Below, piece after piece: positions 45,905 to 58,939 of a DNA stretch of 64,000 bases. The stretch is from positions 2,356,001-2,420,000 of the forward strand of contig OU612073.1 in the NCBI GenBank assembly GCA_914767715.1, in the 5' to 3' direction. Both the position numbers and the translations under genes were made by a program. The notes below the pieces were generated by a model that did not search any database, was not told the DNA's origin, and was given only the letters and a program-made list of their open reading frames with translations. Position 1 is the first letter of the stretch; the number at the start of each line of letters is the position of its first letter. Source of the DNA: Membranipora membranacea. Taxonomy: Eukaryota > Bryozoa > Gymnolaemata > Cheilostomatida > Membraniporidae.

Positions 45905-47240
45905 AAGCGAAAAACTTCTTTTGTGGCTGGCATAAAAAGTTATCAAGCTACAGACCTCAAATTTTCAGGACACACTCACAAACTGTGTATTTCTTTGCCC
46001 CCCATGAAAGTGGAATAATTGCATACATAAGCCGGCAGCAGGGCAGCAATTTATATCATTTTTTAACCGTTTTCCGTAAAGCTTTCGATATGTTGGTAGA
46101 TATTTTCCTTGTTTACTAAAGAAAATAACCACTATGTTCCTCAGAAGATGAGCAATCCAATGATATAAAAATTTGTGGTGTCAGACCATTTGAAGCCATG
46201 CTGCTGCTCAAAAGAAAATGTGCTTCTACATTATTTTATTGATTTGCGATGATTTAGCTGTGCACAAATATGCTGATTGTGTGTGTATTCATCATCAGTA
46301 ATGTAATGTAATTATTGTAATACAGAATTCATGCTCCACTAAATTTAAGGCAGACACTCTTATTTTGATACAACATGTCTGTGTAGCTCAGTGGATAATT
46401 CTCTATTTCGTCAACGCATAGCTCTGGGTTCGAGTTGGTGCCAAATTTTTTATACTCTCAATATGGCTATAAATGATAATGATTGTAAAGAGGAAGCCTT
46501 TTTTGTTGCAAACAAAATAAGTTGTCGAGCTACAGACCTCAGATTTTCAGATCATACTCAAAAAATGCCCGCCATGAAAATGGAGTAGTTGCATACATAT
46601 GCTGGCAGCAGGGCAGCAATTTTATTATTTTCAAACTGTTTTCACTAAAGCTCTCGAAATGTTGGAAGATGTTTACCTTTTTTACTAAAAAAATTAACAC
46701 TATGTTCCTCGGGAGATGAGCAATCCAATGATATAAAAATTTGTGCTGTCAGACCTTTAGAAGTTATGCTGCTGCTCAAAAGATAATTTGGCTACACATT
46801 GTTTTACTGATTTGTGATGCTTTAGAAAAAGCTTCTTTTGTAGCTGGCATAAGAAAATATTGAGCTACAGACCTCAGATTTTCAGGACACACTCACAAAC
46901 TGTGTATTTCTTTGCCCCCCATGAAAGTGGAATAATTTTATACATAAGCCGGCAGCAGGGCAGCAATTAATATAATTTTTTAACTGTTTTCCATAAAGCT
47001 TTCGATATGTTAATAGATATTTTCCTTGTTTACTAAAGAAAGTAACCACTGTGTTCCTCAGAAGATGAGCAATCCAATGATTGTGGTGTCAGACCATTCG
47101 AAGCCATGCTGCTGCTAAAAAGAAAATGTGCCTACACATTATTTTACTGATTTGTGATGCTTTAGAGAAAGCTTCTTTTGTAGCTGGCATAATAAGCAAT
47201 TATTGAGCTAAAGACCTCGGATTTTCATCAGGTCATACAC
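45905..47240. repeat. Three to four imperfect tandem units of ~330-590 bp
   Basis: Blocks starting with GCTGGCATAA and GAGCTACAGACCTCAGATTTTCA recur near 45925, 46505, 46840 and 47185. Between them lie ATGAAAGTGGAATAATT, CGGCAGCAGGGCAGCAAT and GAGCAATCCAATGAT. The first gap is longer because it holds a tRNA-like segment. Confidence 0.75.
46377..46445 (+). other. tRNA-like segment (SINE head candidate)
   Basis: GTGTAGCTCAGTGGATAA looks like a tRNA D-arm/A box and GGGTTCGAGTT like a B box about 35 bp later. The stems are incomplete, so a tRNA-derived repeat is more likely than a tRNA gene. Confidence 0.45.
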
Positions 47241-47842
47241 TGAGTTTCATGCCCCATATATCATTACCCAACCAGCAACATTATTGTATAATTAACCCTG
47301 CCTGCCAAATAAACTACATTCATTATTGCTATTGTATTGTTATAGTATAATCCTTTACAGTTCTAGCCCAGTTCTAGTCAATATTATATAATTGGATTGA
47401 CATCGTATTCAATGAGTTTGTATCTATCTGACCAGGCAAGTTAGCTGCTACAATGAAAGCATTCCATTCGAATTGTCCTCCTCACAAATTTTTGTAAGCA
47501 CAACTCTTAGTATTGAGTATGATGAGCCCACAAAATACCTATGTTCAACTCTTCTGTGTTGTACTGTAGGCCTACCCTAAGCTATATCTTGTGCAATCTG
47601 AGAATGTAGGCAGCAACTGCATAAATAGAATACATCAGCTAAATTATGCTAGCAGAATGATCACAAAACTTTGCTACTAATAAAAAAGTACAACATCGCT
47701 CACCAGTTGAGAGAGGATCTACTTTGTATTAATCGCCCTACATGCCTAAGTGGAGAAAAGTGATATGCGAATGAGGCCATATTCTCCACAGAACTACCGA
47801 AAATATGCTGACTGATGCTAGAAACAGTGGTGTATATTAGCA

Positions 47843-47933
47843 CTCATATTAGCTCAGTGTGTAGAGCGTCTGCCTAATAATCACTGTTAATAAGATTGTT
47901 GTGGGTTCGAATCCCTTCGGGGTCAGTTTTTTT
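47843..47933 (+). other. tRNA-like segment followed by T-run
   Basis: TTAGCTCAGTGTGTAGAGCG (A box), an AAT-type anticodon-like loop, a long variable stretch and GGGTTCGAATCCC (B box/T-arm), followed by TTTTTTTT, a typical RNA polymerase III terminator. The acceptor ends do not pair, so I read it as a SINE head or pseudo-tRNA. Confidence 0.5.
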
Positions 47934-48275
47934 TCAAATGGGTGCTTTATAACTGGAGCATTTTTACCGTAATCTTCTACTGCTATTGAGTTGTTTTCTG
48001 AAAGTACCCAACAGCTCAGTGAGCTATTGAAATACCTCTCTGCTTGCACTATTTTGCTACCGATATGCAAAAATTTCCGTGGTGGGAGGGCGATTAAGCG
48101 CCCCTCCCACACCCTCCCCGCCACGCCTACGCCGTGTGGATCGGGCTATGCCCGATCATTATGCTCATCTCTAAAAAGTCAGTGAGTGAAATTTTTAGAA
48201 TATACGCCCCTGGCTAGAAAACATACTTGGTGTCAAAGCATGCAGTATTAATACTGATTATTGGCATAGTCTTAA

Positions 48276-51200
48276 TCTACGCTCCTTGGGATTTTTGAGA
48301 TTGAATGGCTCTGAGCAAGGGTTTAGCTCTGAATGCTATGGTATGTGGGTAAAATGAGGCAAAGGTAAATCTATTGTAAACCTGGTATACATTCATTACC
48401 TGTCTACAAAGGAGCTCTTGATGTTAAACTTTATCATTCCCAGCCATCTCAGTTATATGGTGTACAGGGGGTAGGTACGAAAAACCGAACCACGAACTCA
48501 CGAACTACGAACCCTCTAAAAACCGAACTCAGGATTATCCTCTCCTGCTTAAATCAATTTGCTCAAAGTTTAAATTGTCAGTGGCCAATGAAATGTCATG
48601 TTTTTGATAAGTGACCAATAATATAACAGATATCAAACTCTGACTTTTAATAGAGTTCATTGCATCCTAACTAGGTGCACAAGCTCAAGGTCACTTGATG
48701 AAAAATTGTGGAGAGCAAGATGGCACAGTTTGGTACACACCAAGTAGATGTCAAATTAGTCATGATGAATCAAAATGAACTTTTGCATTGGAGAGAGGAT
48801 TGGGTTGACTATATATTCCTACAAGTTTGAAAATGATGGAAGTATGTGGAGCTACTACAGAAGGCTGTAATGGAGGACACACCTCACTTATTTATTAGAA
48901 ATGGTCACAGTTTAGTAAATTGGAGCCCCTTTGACTCGTCACAGGAGGAGCAGAAGGCTGCCTTCTGAATCATCACATCTCAACAGAGTTAACAAGTATG
49001 TACTATGGGTGTTGGCCTATCTTGAAATATTGTTTGAAAGTTCATGGCTGTTCTTTGGTTTCAAACAAAGCATGATGAGGGGGAAAGTAGGACCTCTAAT
49101 ATACATTATATAAAAAATTGAGCTCATTTACTATATAACTATAACTGTTAGGTCTTACATACAGCATTTCATGCTACTCTAAGAGATATCAGATCAGTGT
49201 TGCCTCTCTGAAATTTACATTAGCTTGATCATCTATGAAATGATTCTATGAAAGTGGTTAGGCAAATACTATATTAACTGCATATTGCAATGAATAACTA
49301 ACATAAGAAATCTTGTGTTTGTAGATAAGATATCCATGTGGGCACTTACTCATTACAACTTCAGCTATTGATTTCTCAGACTCGTACCACAGAATACCAA
49401 AAAATGCCTGTTTTTCTTATTTTTATCCGATGGTCAGACTAACATGCTGTACTATAGCTGTGTAACGAAGTCGGGTTCAAGCTCTGGTGGCCCAGACTAA
49501 ACTGATAATGATAACATCCTAGTCTTCTGCAACAGCCTCGTGTAAAACAACTACATTGCAAGATGGGTCAGGTATGTACCAAAATTAATTGGTTTATTAT
49601 TCATTTTAACCCAGCCGAGCATGATTGATAGATGTAATGCGGTGTGAGCTTCACCAGTCACCATCTAGCCATAAAAAAGCAAATAAAATTAACCGGCAAT
49701 GACGAAACGGGGAGCTTGCCTCATGCTGCCCTAAAGCTATGAGTAGAGCGCAGTGAGCAAAAAGTGAGTTATAAATTTTAACTGATAATAACATGACATA
49801 TAATATCAAACACTTCTCTTTGAATTTGAATGTGATATTTTCTGGTTTTTTTAGTTACGCAGTACCAGAAGACACAGCACAATCCTCGTGATAGCTGGTC
49901 TGCAACAGTTATGGCTTGATAGTTAGCTTACTGTCATTAACAACATACATTGCCACTGGATAGGAACTGCTTTATGTCCCCAATGGTCTACCATCACATG
50001 TGTATTCATAGCCATGAATGCTCACACTTCAGTATTAGTCCGCCTGAGCCATTACTATTCTCTCAGGCCTTTTGTCTGCCTCTCATTTTGCTGCTATTTC
50101 AGGCACCATAATATACAAATAAGTTCATTGAATACACGTATAACACCATCAACAGTCTCTTCTCTGAACCATTACCTTTATTTGAATGCGCATATAATAT
50201 GTTATCTGCTTGGATCACCTTATCACTCAAACAGTGCAATGATCACATAAACAGAGTATTTGCAAGCATCATTTAGTAAGTAAAAGGATCACTGCGTGCA
50301 TTTGTGCGTAATCACTCAGTTTTCCAGGATCAGTCGCACCACCATGGTAATAATCACTAAGTTTGAACTTGGTGGCTCCCAGCTCTCCGGAACCTCTGTC
50401 TCAATCTGGAAATCGTTCAAGCCATGATCTAGCCTGGCGTCTTTTCTAGAACAAAATCCCCTTCTTTGTTCAGTCGGGGACAAACTCCCTGCTCCCCTCC
50501 CTATTCCCTTCCCACTCTCCCTGCTCCTATGTCCCAAACTCTCTGCTGGGATTGGAGTTGTCCTCTATCATTTGCCAAAGTGCAAGAGAGGATAACTGTT
50601 CATCAAAGTGTTGACATTTTGTTACGAAGATCATCATTGGATGAAATTATGTTATCAGACACATTGAAGGTTCGGTTTTTTAAAGGTTCGTAGTTCGTGA
50701 GTTCGTGGTTCGGTTTTTCGTACCTACCGGGTGTACAGGAGGCAATTGTGGCATTTTTCTCTCTCACTCTTGGATGGTAGTTCCCTAGCAGGTGTTGGCA
50801 CTAGTACAGATAGTATTTAAATGTTAGGCTAGTGACAAGACAACAACGTTTACAGTAATACATTTTAAGCTGTCAGCTTGTGTGCCACAAGCAGGGAGGT
50901 TAGCCTTTAACAGGCATAATGACTTAATTACCTCAATATTCCTTGTCAAAACTTTTAATTATCGAATTAATTGTCGCTGGTAGTTAATCCTACACACACA
51001 TTCCATTGCACTTGTAACAAGTCATCATGACACACTTGTGGAATTAGAGAGACAGGATGTCATCGTAAGCTGACCTAACTTCCTGTCTTTTGCCGCTGAT
51101 AATGAATGCGGTGAGTTTTTAATTTTGCGAATGTACATGTTTACAATGATGGTTGTTTTGGTGAAAGTACAATCATGATCATTCTTTGACAGAAGAGTGA

Positions 51201-52567
51201 GGGGGCGGGAAGTTTTAACCTTTTATGAAAAATACTAGATGGTTGACCAAATTCCATTTGTATATTTTCATCAAATTATTTCACCAAACTCTGCTTCCAA
51301 GCTCATCATAGTACAGAGTAACTATGCCAAAAATGAGATTGCTTGGCAAAAAAATCTCTTGCGCCCTTATTATCCGGTGTTTCATTGATTTTCCTCTGCT
51401 ACTTGGTCAACTACAAGAGCTGAGCTCGATACAACAGTGGTTGTATCTGGCTCAGCTCTTAATAATCTGCTGCTAGCTCATTACGATAATCTGTGTGTTT
51501 ACCCAAAGGGTTAACCATTTTTAAATCTACTGGTACCTTTTAAGTTCTGTGCAGGTTGCCTATGAATGCCAATGTCAACAAAATTAACATTCTGACTGGC
51601 TTATCTTAATTATGACTTCATGGGTAAACAACTTGGATAACAACAATACATCCAATTATGCTTGAACTCAGCTGCTTGGCTAAGATGTTGATGTCAAGTA
51701 AAAGGTAAACAATTGGCAAATAGACACTGAGAATCTTGTTCAATTCAATAAGCTAATCCCATTGAAAGTGATCAGGCAGATTAAAATTACTTTGTAGCCA
51801 TTGAATGCATGCATTGAAAAGTTTGGTATGTTGAAAGTTCTTTCAACCTAAAGGTTTATCAATGAATATCAAGACTGATTTCACCAACCTACTCCAGATT
51901 AATACAAATTTCAACTTAAAAGGTTTAATTTTTTTAGCAATTAATTTTAAATCAATTGCATGTAATTGAGTGAAACAACATCGATGCATCAGTTCCATGT
52001 GGTCTACCAAATACATTTCCTAGAAGTTTCGACCATTACGACAGGATTTCCACAATGCAGCTATAGTCTGGAGTTCCAATCAAGGAGTACTTTTACTCCT
52101 TGTTCCAATCATTTCAACAAATTCCTGCCAAAAGAATACCCACACTGATATTTATTCTGTTATATATGAGACCGGTAGCTTAGACAGGCGGCTGGGTTGC
52201 CAGATTAGGGGCTTGTAGGGCCATTACATCAGTTAAGATTTAGAGCGATAAATAATTGCCTGGACAGTCTTGTAGCAGATAATCTTTCAAAGCTATCAGC
52301 TTAATATTATCGCCTGCATTGATATATTTAGAATTTACAGTGACCATCAGACATTCCGTACAAACGAGTTCTATTGTGTCATTGAACTATAGGTCTGTTT
52401 GATCAAGAAGTAACAGGGGAAGCTGTTACTCCTTGGTTTGATTTACCCTTGCTTCTCTCTACCCACATTCCATAAAATTCAGAGCTTGCGCTCCATGCCC
52501 AGAACATCTTCATCCAACAAACAGCTAATGAAAGCCATCCACGCTAAAAAATCCCAAGGAGCGTAGA
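48276..52567. mobile_element. TTAA-flanked DNA transposon, 4.29 kb, with nested insert
   Basis: Ends are TCTACGCTCCTTGGGATTTT and its exact inverse, flanked by TTAA at 48272-48275 and 52568-52571. Similarity between the ends extends further inward (ATGGCT, GCTCTGAAT, ATGTGGGTA blocks). A TTAA target is typical of piggyBac-like elements. Without the nested element it would be about 2.0 kb. I see no transposase, so it is probably non-autonomous. Confidence 0.75.
48468..50730. mobile_element. Nested DNA transposon with ~60-bp inverted ends, 2.26 kb
   Basis: The left end (GGTAGGTACGAAAAACCGAA, then ACGAACTCACGAACTACGAAC) and its inverse at 50670-50728 are almost perfect over about 55-60 bp. The best duplication is GTGTACAG (48460-48467 and 50731-50738), an 8-bp size as in hAT elements. 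Only short open frames lie inside. Insertion into the TTAA-flanked element dates it as the younger of the two. Confidence 0.8.
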
Positions 52568-55500
52568 TTAACCCTTAGTGTGTCATCTATATAATCCCTC
52601 TGGTTAGCTATTCTTGTTGAAATTCATAAAAATGATAAGGGGTTGTAAAAATTGATATATCTTAAAATCTAGAGGGTGTAGAAGGAAAGTTTAAATAAAC
52701 TTCTTCTAAACAAGATTCCTGATCTATCTATATAACTTTTAACCACCCAGCAATAACTGAAATGATTGATGAGGTGTTGAAACACACAAAAAAGTGTACA
52801 ACTAGACTTATTTTGTATATATCTGAACACAAATACTCTCACACCGGTCTTACAGAATCATAATTTGTACCACTGGACAGGGAATTTTGTTTAGATGAGA
52901 AATAAAAAAATAACTTACTCTTTACGAGCAATGATACTACCATGGTGATGATTATAGCAAGGAGGGTTCAATATTAGCAAAGTTTATGCAAGCAGTGCCA
53001 TCGTACTATAATCCTCTATCAATTGGTAAGCTGCTTTGTACTAATTTCTAAAAATTATTAAACTGCCTTGTACTAACTACTAACCAGGATAGTAGTCTTG
53101 GACCTCACTAAGTAAAAAATGTGTACTAGCAGCACCGATTCCCACCTAACTGCAACCCTCTATGAGCCATAAGAAGCTTAACACAGGGATAAACCGACTT
53201 GTAAATTTGCCTGCCATTGCTAAACACAATGCCTGAGAAACCATTCTGTGATCAATGAAGAGGGAGTTCATTGCTGTGATCAAACCTCAATATGTATGTG
53301 TGCGCTATACAAATGACACTTCTTGTTTCGGACATACAGAGGTAGACCGACCCTCTCACCAACCTCAACCGGACTCACCCACACAGTTCAGTGACAACTG
53401 ACAACCAAATGTATCATGTAATGATATATGACAAGATGTAAGATCAGTGCATCAACATGAACCTAGTGCTCAGCCTATTTGTCGAGTGATGAACCTTTTG
53501 ATCATGTTTTGGAAATGAATTGAAAGCTGTTTATTTTAAAAAACAAGTCGTACTCATTGTACTCTTAAATATAACTGATATACATGTTAATCCACAGTAG
53601 GAATACCTGCATTGAACTAAAGTTCACTGATACCTGAATAGGATGCAAAGCATTGGAATGAAAAATTATGAATAATCGACGAGGTGAGAACAATAAACTG
53701 TCCAAAAAAAAAATTGAATCAGTAGAAAATACTAAAAAGTTTAGATGTTATGCTTGCATATGTTAACCCACAAAACATTGGCATTCACAATCAACAACCC
53801 TAGAAGGCCTCCTGCGATTGTCAACAGGATTATAAAATACCATTAGGCGCAAGAAATGCCCTAAAGTCAATTGATATATCAATACAAATGTGAACACTGA
53901 ACAGCTTGAAACTTTGATAAAATGAGAGCATGTGCCCATCCCTATCAATTATCATATGGGGAAAGTTTATGTGGCACTACTTTTTGATCTATCGATTCAA
54001 CAGTGTGCAGTGACAACATAGTGCTGCGCAGATATAAGAGTGTGACTTTTGTGACAGTTCACTATCGGAGGAGGTGCTTATGGTGCATATTTGATGTGTC
54101 ATGACTGGTGTCCGCTCTATACCACCATGAGTCTCAATTATAGTCTGAAAAGAAGAAAAATGTATATCAATCACCGTGTCATACTTTCAGAGCGATTGTG
54201 GCTAAATTAGGGGGAGGGTGTCAACGTGTCGCTGGCTAAAGTATCCTCAATTTGATATATTTGGTATATTCGATATTTACCGCAACCCATCACCAAAAAA
54301 AACTATATATAATACGCGTCTAAGTGATGTAGCAACAATCATGAATCAGAGGATTACATTGTTTGACATAATAATTTTGCTGGTGACTCCCAAAATATTG
54401 ATAGATAAGCATTGGTGATCATTCAAGCCCATACATACCTTGGGTGGGGGGGGGGGGGGGGGGTATTTGTCCCTGGTGTCTTCACAACTTCAGTTCCAAG
54501 TGTAACAAAGAGAGCATCAGCAGAGTGTGCTTCTTTGAAGCTGGAGTTATTGGTGGTGGGTGACAAGGTGTGAGAAAACTGCTGAGTATGATGCTCTGTC
54601 GTATATCTTCTGAGTCACTGTCCCCATTCTACGTTCACTCCTCCAAATAGTAAAACTGTAAAAAATAATCTTGTATGTAGAAATTTCATGATGTGAAGTC
54701 AGAAAAACGGTAAGATTGTTGTAGAAAAAAATTATGTGCGGAGTTTGGGACACCATATATGAGTATATCTGTGAGAAATGACCTCCTGACAGCTATCTAT
54801 TGTATGCCGTCTATAGAATATGATGAAGCTATGACTGTCCACTAAACTCCGAATTGAGATGTATGTAGGCCCACGCGGCCACATCAAAACAGCACTTTTT
54901 GAAGTACCATACTATCACAAAAGACAAAAGTATGCAAAGCGAAAGCAGATATAATATATATAAGCTCAGTGTCAGGCCCAAGGTGAAACAACATTAGCAA
55001 ATGCTCACTCCGATGGTTTGTTCAAAAGCTTCAGGTGTCATACAATAACCCCCCCCCCCCCCCTAATTCCCTTCTAACAGAGGCACTGTTGAAGTTTAGA
55101 TCAGAGTACACAATATGACGCAAAAATCATGGCTCAGAATAATTCATTTTAGCAATCAGGAGTGGGGAAACTTTTCAATATGGAGTAGCGTTGGTTGGGT
55201 GGTTGGCGATCAATAATGATAAGTTGGTTGGATGAAGACATATTTCTTCTTTCTTTGATCCAGAACCATTACAAGTTCTGTGATAAATGCCTACATTTCA
55301 AGTTCCTCCAATTTTACTGGTGACACCAGAAGCGAATCCAAATGCAGAAAAATTGGATAAAACGATAGGGATAATGACATAACATACACTGTGACATTGC
55401 ATTGACTAGATTGGAAAGCAAGCACTATGTGCTCGACATCTACTTGACTCTTTGTTAGGTTATTTACTGAGCATGGTGACAAAAAGTAAAACATTCTCTA

Positions 55501-56921
55501 CCTCAAGAAAAATTTTAATCTAATTTGCATATATTTGGAGCTGCTCCCCCTCCCGCCATCAACACAAGACAACATCGTTTTACTTGGATTTTACTAGGAT
55601 TGGAGCAACCGGAAATGCAGGGGTGAAAATATTTTAATTGACATACAACTTATATTATAATCATGTGGGAATTTGCCAACAGCATTTACAGCCATGCTTT
55701 TTTTATTGTTATTCAGCAGACTGTTAGTACTGCAATGGTTGTCTGCACTTAGTTTTTGTAATAGAGGTGAACTCCGAAGGCACTTGGGTGCCTTTCTCAA
55801 GAATTGGATGTGACAACCCTGTCACAACCATCCAATGAGCTCTTTAAAACCCAAGTATCTTAAAACGTTGAACGTGAGGTCACCCACTGGAAGTTAATGT
55901 CAAGTGACGGAGTTGAGAAAATGTTGGCTAGCCATAATTTTATTACTTCAAGCCATTTTCTCGAAATGCAAACTTTTCCTATTGAACTAACATTACTCCA
56001 CTAGAGTAATCCCATCATTGAAAGTGGGGTCCAATGGTATTGAAGTAACTCACGGTTTAATCTTCTGGCAATTTCTGGCGGGAAGCCATGGTTTATTAGC
56101 TACTGAATACCACCAAATCATCTTCTGATCTAAAACCACATATTATATATATATACGGGTGTGAATATTGAGTTCTTTGAGATATTCATATATCACTCTA
56201 AATACAATAGGACGATAAACTTGATCTTACATAATATTCAGGATAGTTGTCTAAAGATGATTTGCAGTAAATTACTCCTCTAGCGGAGTAGGGAGTCTAT
56301 ATGAAGAAATGAGAGCAAATGTTAGCTTACTTTAAATGTAGCTATTTGTGAATTTTCCCTGCTGCAAATACTTAACTCTCTTAGGGTATACACAATGTTA
56401 CATTGACTGCCAGCAACTCACATTTCGGCACATATTATATAACATATTGACTATGGACCAATTGTTTCCCCTGAAACAGCTGAGGTCGGCTCAACAAATA
56501 TGAATGGCTGAGGATGAATTTTTTTCGCAATTCTTAGTTTTGGATTTTTTTACCAGATGTATTATTACTGATGAAAACCGTGTAAGCCCTCTTTCTTTCA
56601 CCCTATCTAGATATGAAGTTAGGGCACTGAGATCATTGCATTTGGAGCCGGATTCTAACATTTTAACAAATTACAAATAACACAACACTTAAAATCCAAA
56701 ATCACAATCTGATCGCTCACCAGGTGAGTGAGCAATACCTGCTAGGGGTCTCACTTTCAAATCGTTCAGTCAATGATTGAACTATATACATTCTGAGCGA
56801 GCGATTTGGGAGTGATTTTGTCTAATTGAAAGACCAAGTGGGCAATAATTTCGAGTGATGCGATAGTGATAAATTGCTTTAGTAAAGTATCGCTCTTTCT
56901 AATTGAAAGACACCCCTGATT
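52568..56921. other. Non-coding; homopolymer runs, uncertain exons
   Basis: Contains an 18-G run (54446-54463) and a 15-C run (55049-55063). Minus-strand frames at 54144-53989 (after acceptor TTTTCAG) and near 54620-54440 (ending at a CAAG/GTATG donor) could be exons, but phases do not connect to one another. I do not call them genes. Confidence 0.4.
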
Positions 56922-57055
56922 GGCAAACTACTGAAGGCTACTAGTAGTGATAATAACTAACAGTTACTAGCTAGACTTCTTAGTTAGTCTACTCATTCTT
57001 CACGACTGAGTAGTAGAGTACTACTCTACTACTCAGTCGTGAAGAATGAGTAGAC
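56922..57055. repeat. Dispersed repeat copy 1 with perfect palindrome
   Basis: 56922-57020 matches 60108-60216 (shared CTACTAGTAGTGATA and TAACAGTTACTAGCTAGACT). Its end is a perfect 69-bp palindrome, 56987-57055: 34-bp arms starting GTCTACTCATTCTTCACGAC around a single central base. The copy at 60 kb has only the left half. Confidence 0.85.
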
Positions 57056-57640
57056 TTACAGAGTAGTGTGAGAGTAGCTTACCACTTTATCTGATGAATA
57101 CTTGTTCTTCCTACACTAACTGCCTTCAAGTTGTTTGACGCGGTAGTCAAATGTCAATAGGTGCCAACATCCTGCTAATCCAATGCCTCAGGTACGTTCT
57201 AAAATGTAAGGTACAGTAATCAAAATCAAGCAGATATAATGTTCATAAAAAGTTCCATAGAGGAGTAAAGTATTCATAGGAGGAAATTTTTCTTCATTTT
57301 GCGCAGGCTTGAAAAAGCTAACTTCAAGAGTAGCAAACATACGCCCACCCTTTTTTTCTTTTTATGGACTTCAACCTTCACTAGCCAAAATTTAATGCTA
57401 GCTTACATTAAGTCATCTCAAGAATAGCTAAACTAAACTTTAGCTAATACTTACTCCCAAGGCTATACGTTTAGTTGACTATAAATTAGAAACAAGTTTT
57501 ATGCTGTTTAATTTTTTTTAGGGCCTGTGACCTAGAATTACCCACACACCAACATATGTTGGGAAGTTAAATGCCCCATGATAACCACAATCGAACAATT
57601 GACAATACTTTAAGAGACAGATTTCATTATCATTTCATTC

Positions 57641-57746
57641 ACCCCCCCCCCTTCATTCACCTGCAATCTACCTTATCAAACCAATTAGTTAACCACTAAT
57701 TAGGTTGATAAGGTAGATAGCAGGTGAAGGGAGGGAGGGAGGGGGG
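57641..57746. repeat. Imperfect inverted repeat between C-run and G-run
   Basis: Arms 57651-57689 and 57695-57731 (CACCTGC..ATCTACCTTATCAA and its inverse) surround a 5-bp loop. A C-run lies outside the left arm and a G-rich tract outside the right, so the complementarity may extend further. Confidence 0.7.
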
Positions 57747-57906
57747 TCTTTCAATGAGTATGAGATATGGTTACCAATAAGGCTACCGATGGTATCCTTG
57801 ATTTGGACAATCAAATACAAATGATCACTGCGTCAGGGTAGCGAAGAGTATATCATGACCCATCATGAATCATAATAATGTAACTATTTGACACTCAGAC
57901 ACTCAC

Positions 57907-58011
57907 TCGGTACATCAAGATTTCTCAGGACAGAATTCAAACCACCAAAGGTTCTGATGCGTAACTCTGCCATTATCATGCCATACTGAATCAGTCTTTC
58001 TCCTGTATTCT
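57907..58011 (-). CDS. Candidate exon, unknown gene
   Basis: 105 nt between acceptor TTTGTTGCAG and donor CCGA/GTGAGT, open in one frame that reads IQYGMIMAELRIRTFGGLN. No domain recognised. Phase does not join directly to the exon at 58939-58803, so another exon would have to lie between. Confidence 0.3.
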
Positions 58012-58802
58012 CTGCAACAAATATTTAGTTGATGATGTGATAAAGTATGAATATAATACATTCCAATGTCCTAAGTACATTATTTGCATTCAAATTATTT
58101 GCAGTCTTATAACAAGGCTTTGCTGCTACAAGGTTCATCCCTGGACCCTTCAATTTTCTCTGCATTGAGAGCCTGATTCTAGCATGTTGCCAAATTACAA
58201 ATAACACAACACTTAAAGACCTGGTTAAATCTACAATCCCTATGATGGAAACAGATTTGCCAGCCGTTGGTGAAGAAGTTTGTGAAATTTTATATCTGGT
58301 GTCTTGGAATGGAATCACTCGATCTATAGGTTTGATCAGCACATAACGCCAGCAAATTTGTAACTTAAATGATCATTCAAGATAATGAGCTGTGGCAAGG
58401 AGGGTGGAATATAGGGAAGAGGTGACTTGATATTGCGAGATGGAATGAGTTGTTCCCTCCATGAAAAAAAGAGCACAACTCTGATAGTCACTGAACTCCT
58501 AATTACACTAACTGGCTGGCTTCAATGAAAAATTCTTGCTGAGGCCTGCCAGTTTTCAAGCAGTTTTTACCAAATTTATGCCATGATACTTCAACGATTA
58601 CACCGACGCAATTATCATCAGTTAGCCTACACATATCACCTGACATTTATATCATTATATTACTAACGATGCTCGATGCAAGTGTAACAGTGGAGATATC
58701 GATGCTTATAACCCCAGCCATCTCAAGCCTTTCTGGGTCAGTTCCCTGCTGCAACTTAATCAAATTTTACAACCGAAATTGAAAATTTGATTGTCTGCTT
58801 AC

Positions 58803-58939
58803 CTGTTTGAATTGAGTAAGCTGAACGACTATTGATACTACGAGTTGTATCACATCTGCTATAAACCACCCAAACACTCTCTTCTTCATTGTACTGTTCT
58901 CAGTACTATTCTGCGGTCTGTGTTGCTTTACAATGTAGA
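58803..58939 (-). CDS. Candidate exon, unknown gene, hydrophobic segment
   Basis: 137 nt between acceptor TTTGTATTTTAG and strong donor AAACAG/GTAAGC. The open frame contains VFGWFIADVIQLVVSIVVQL, a possible membrane helix, after two NST sequons. No family recognised. Confidence 0.3.
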
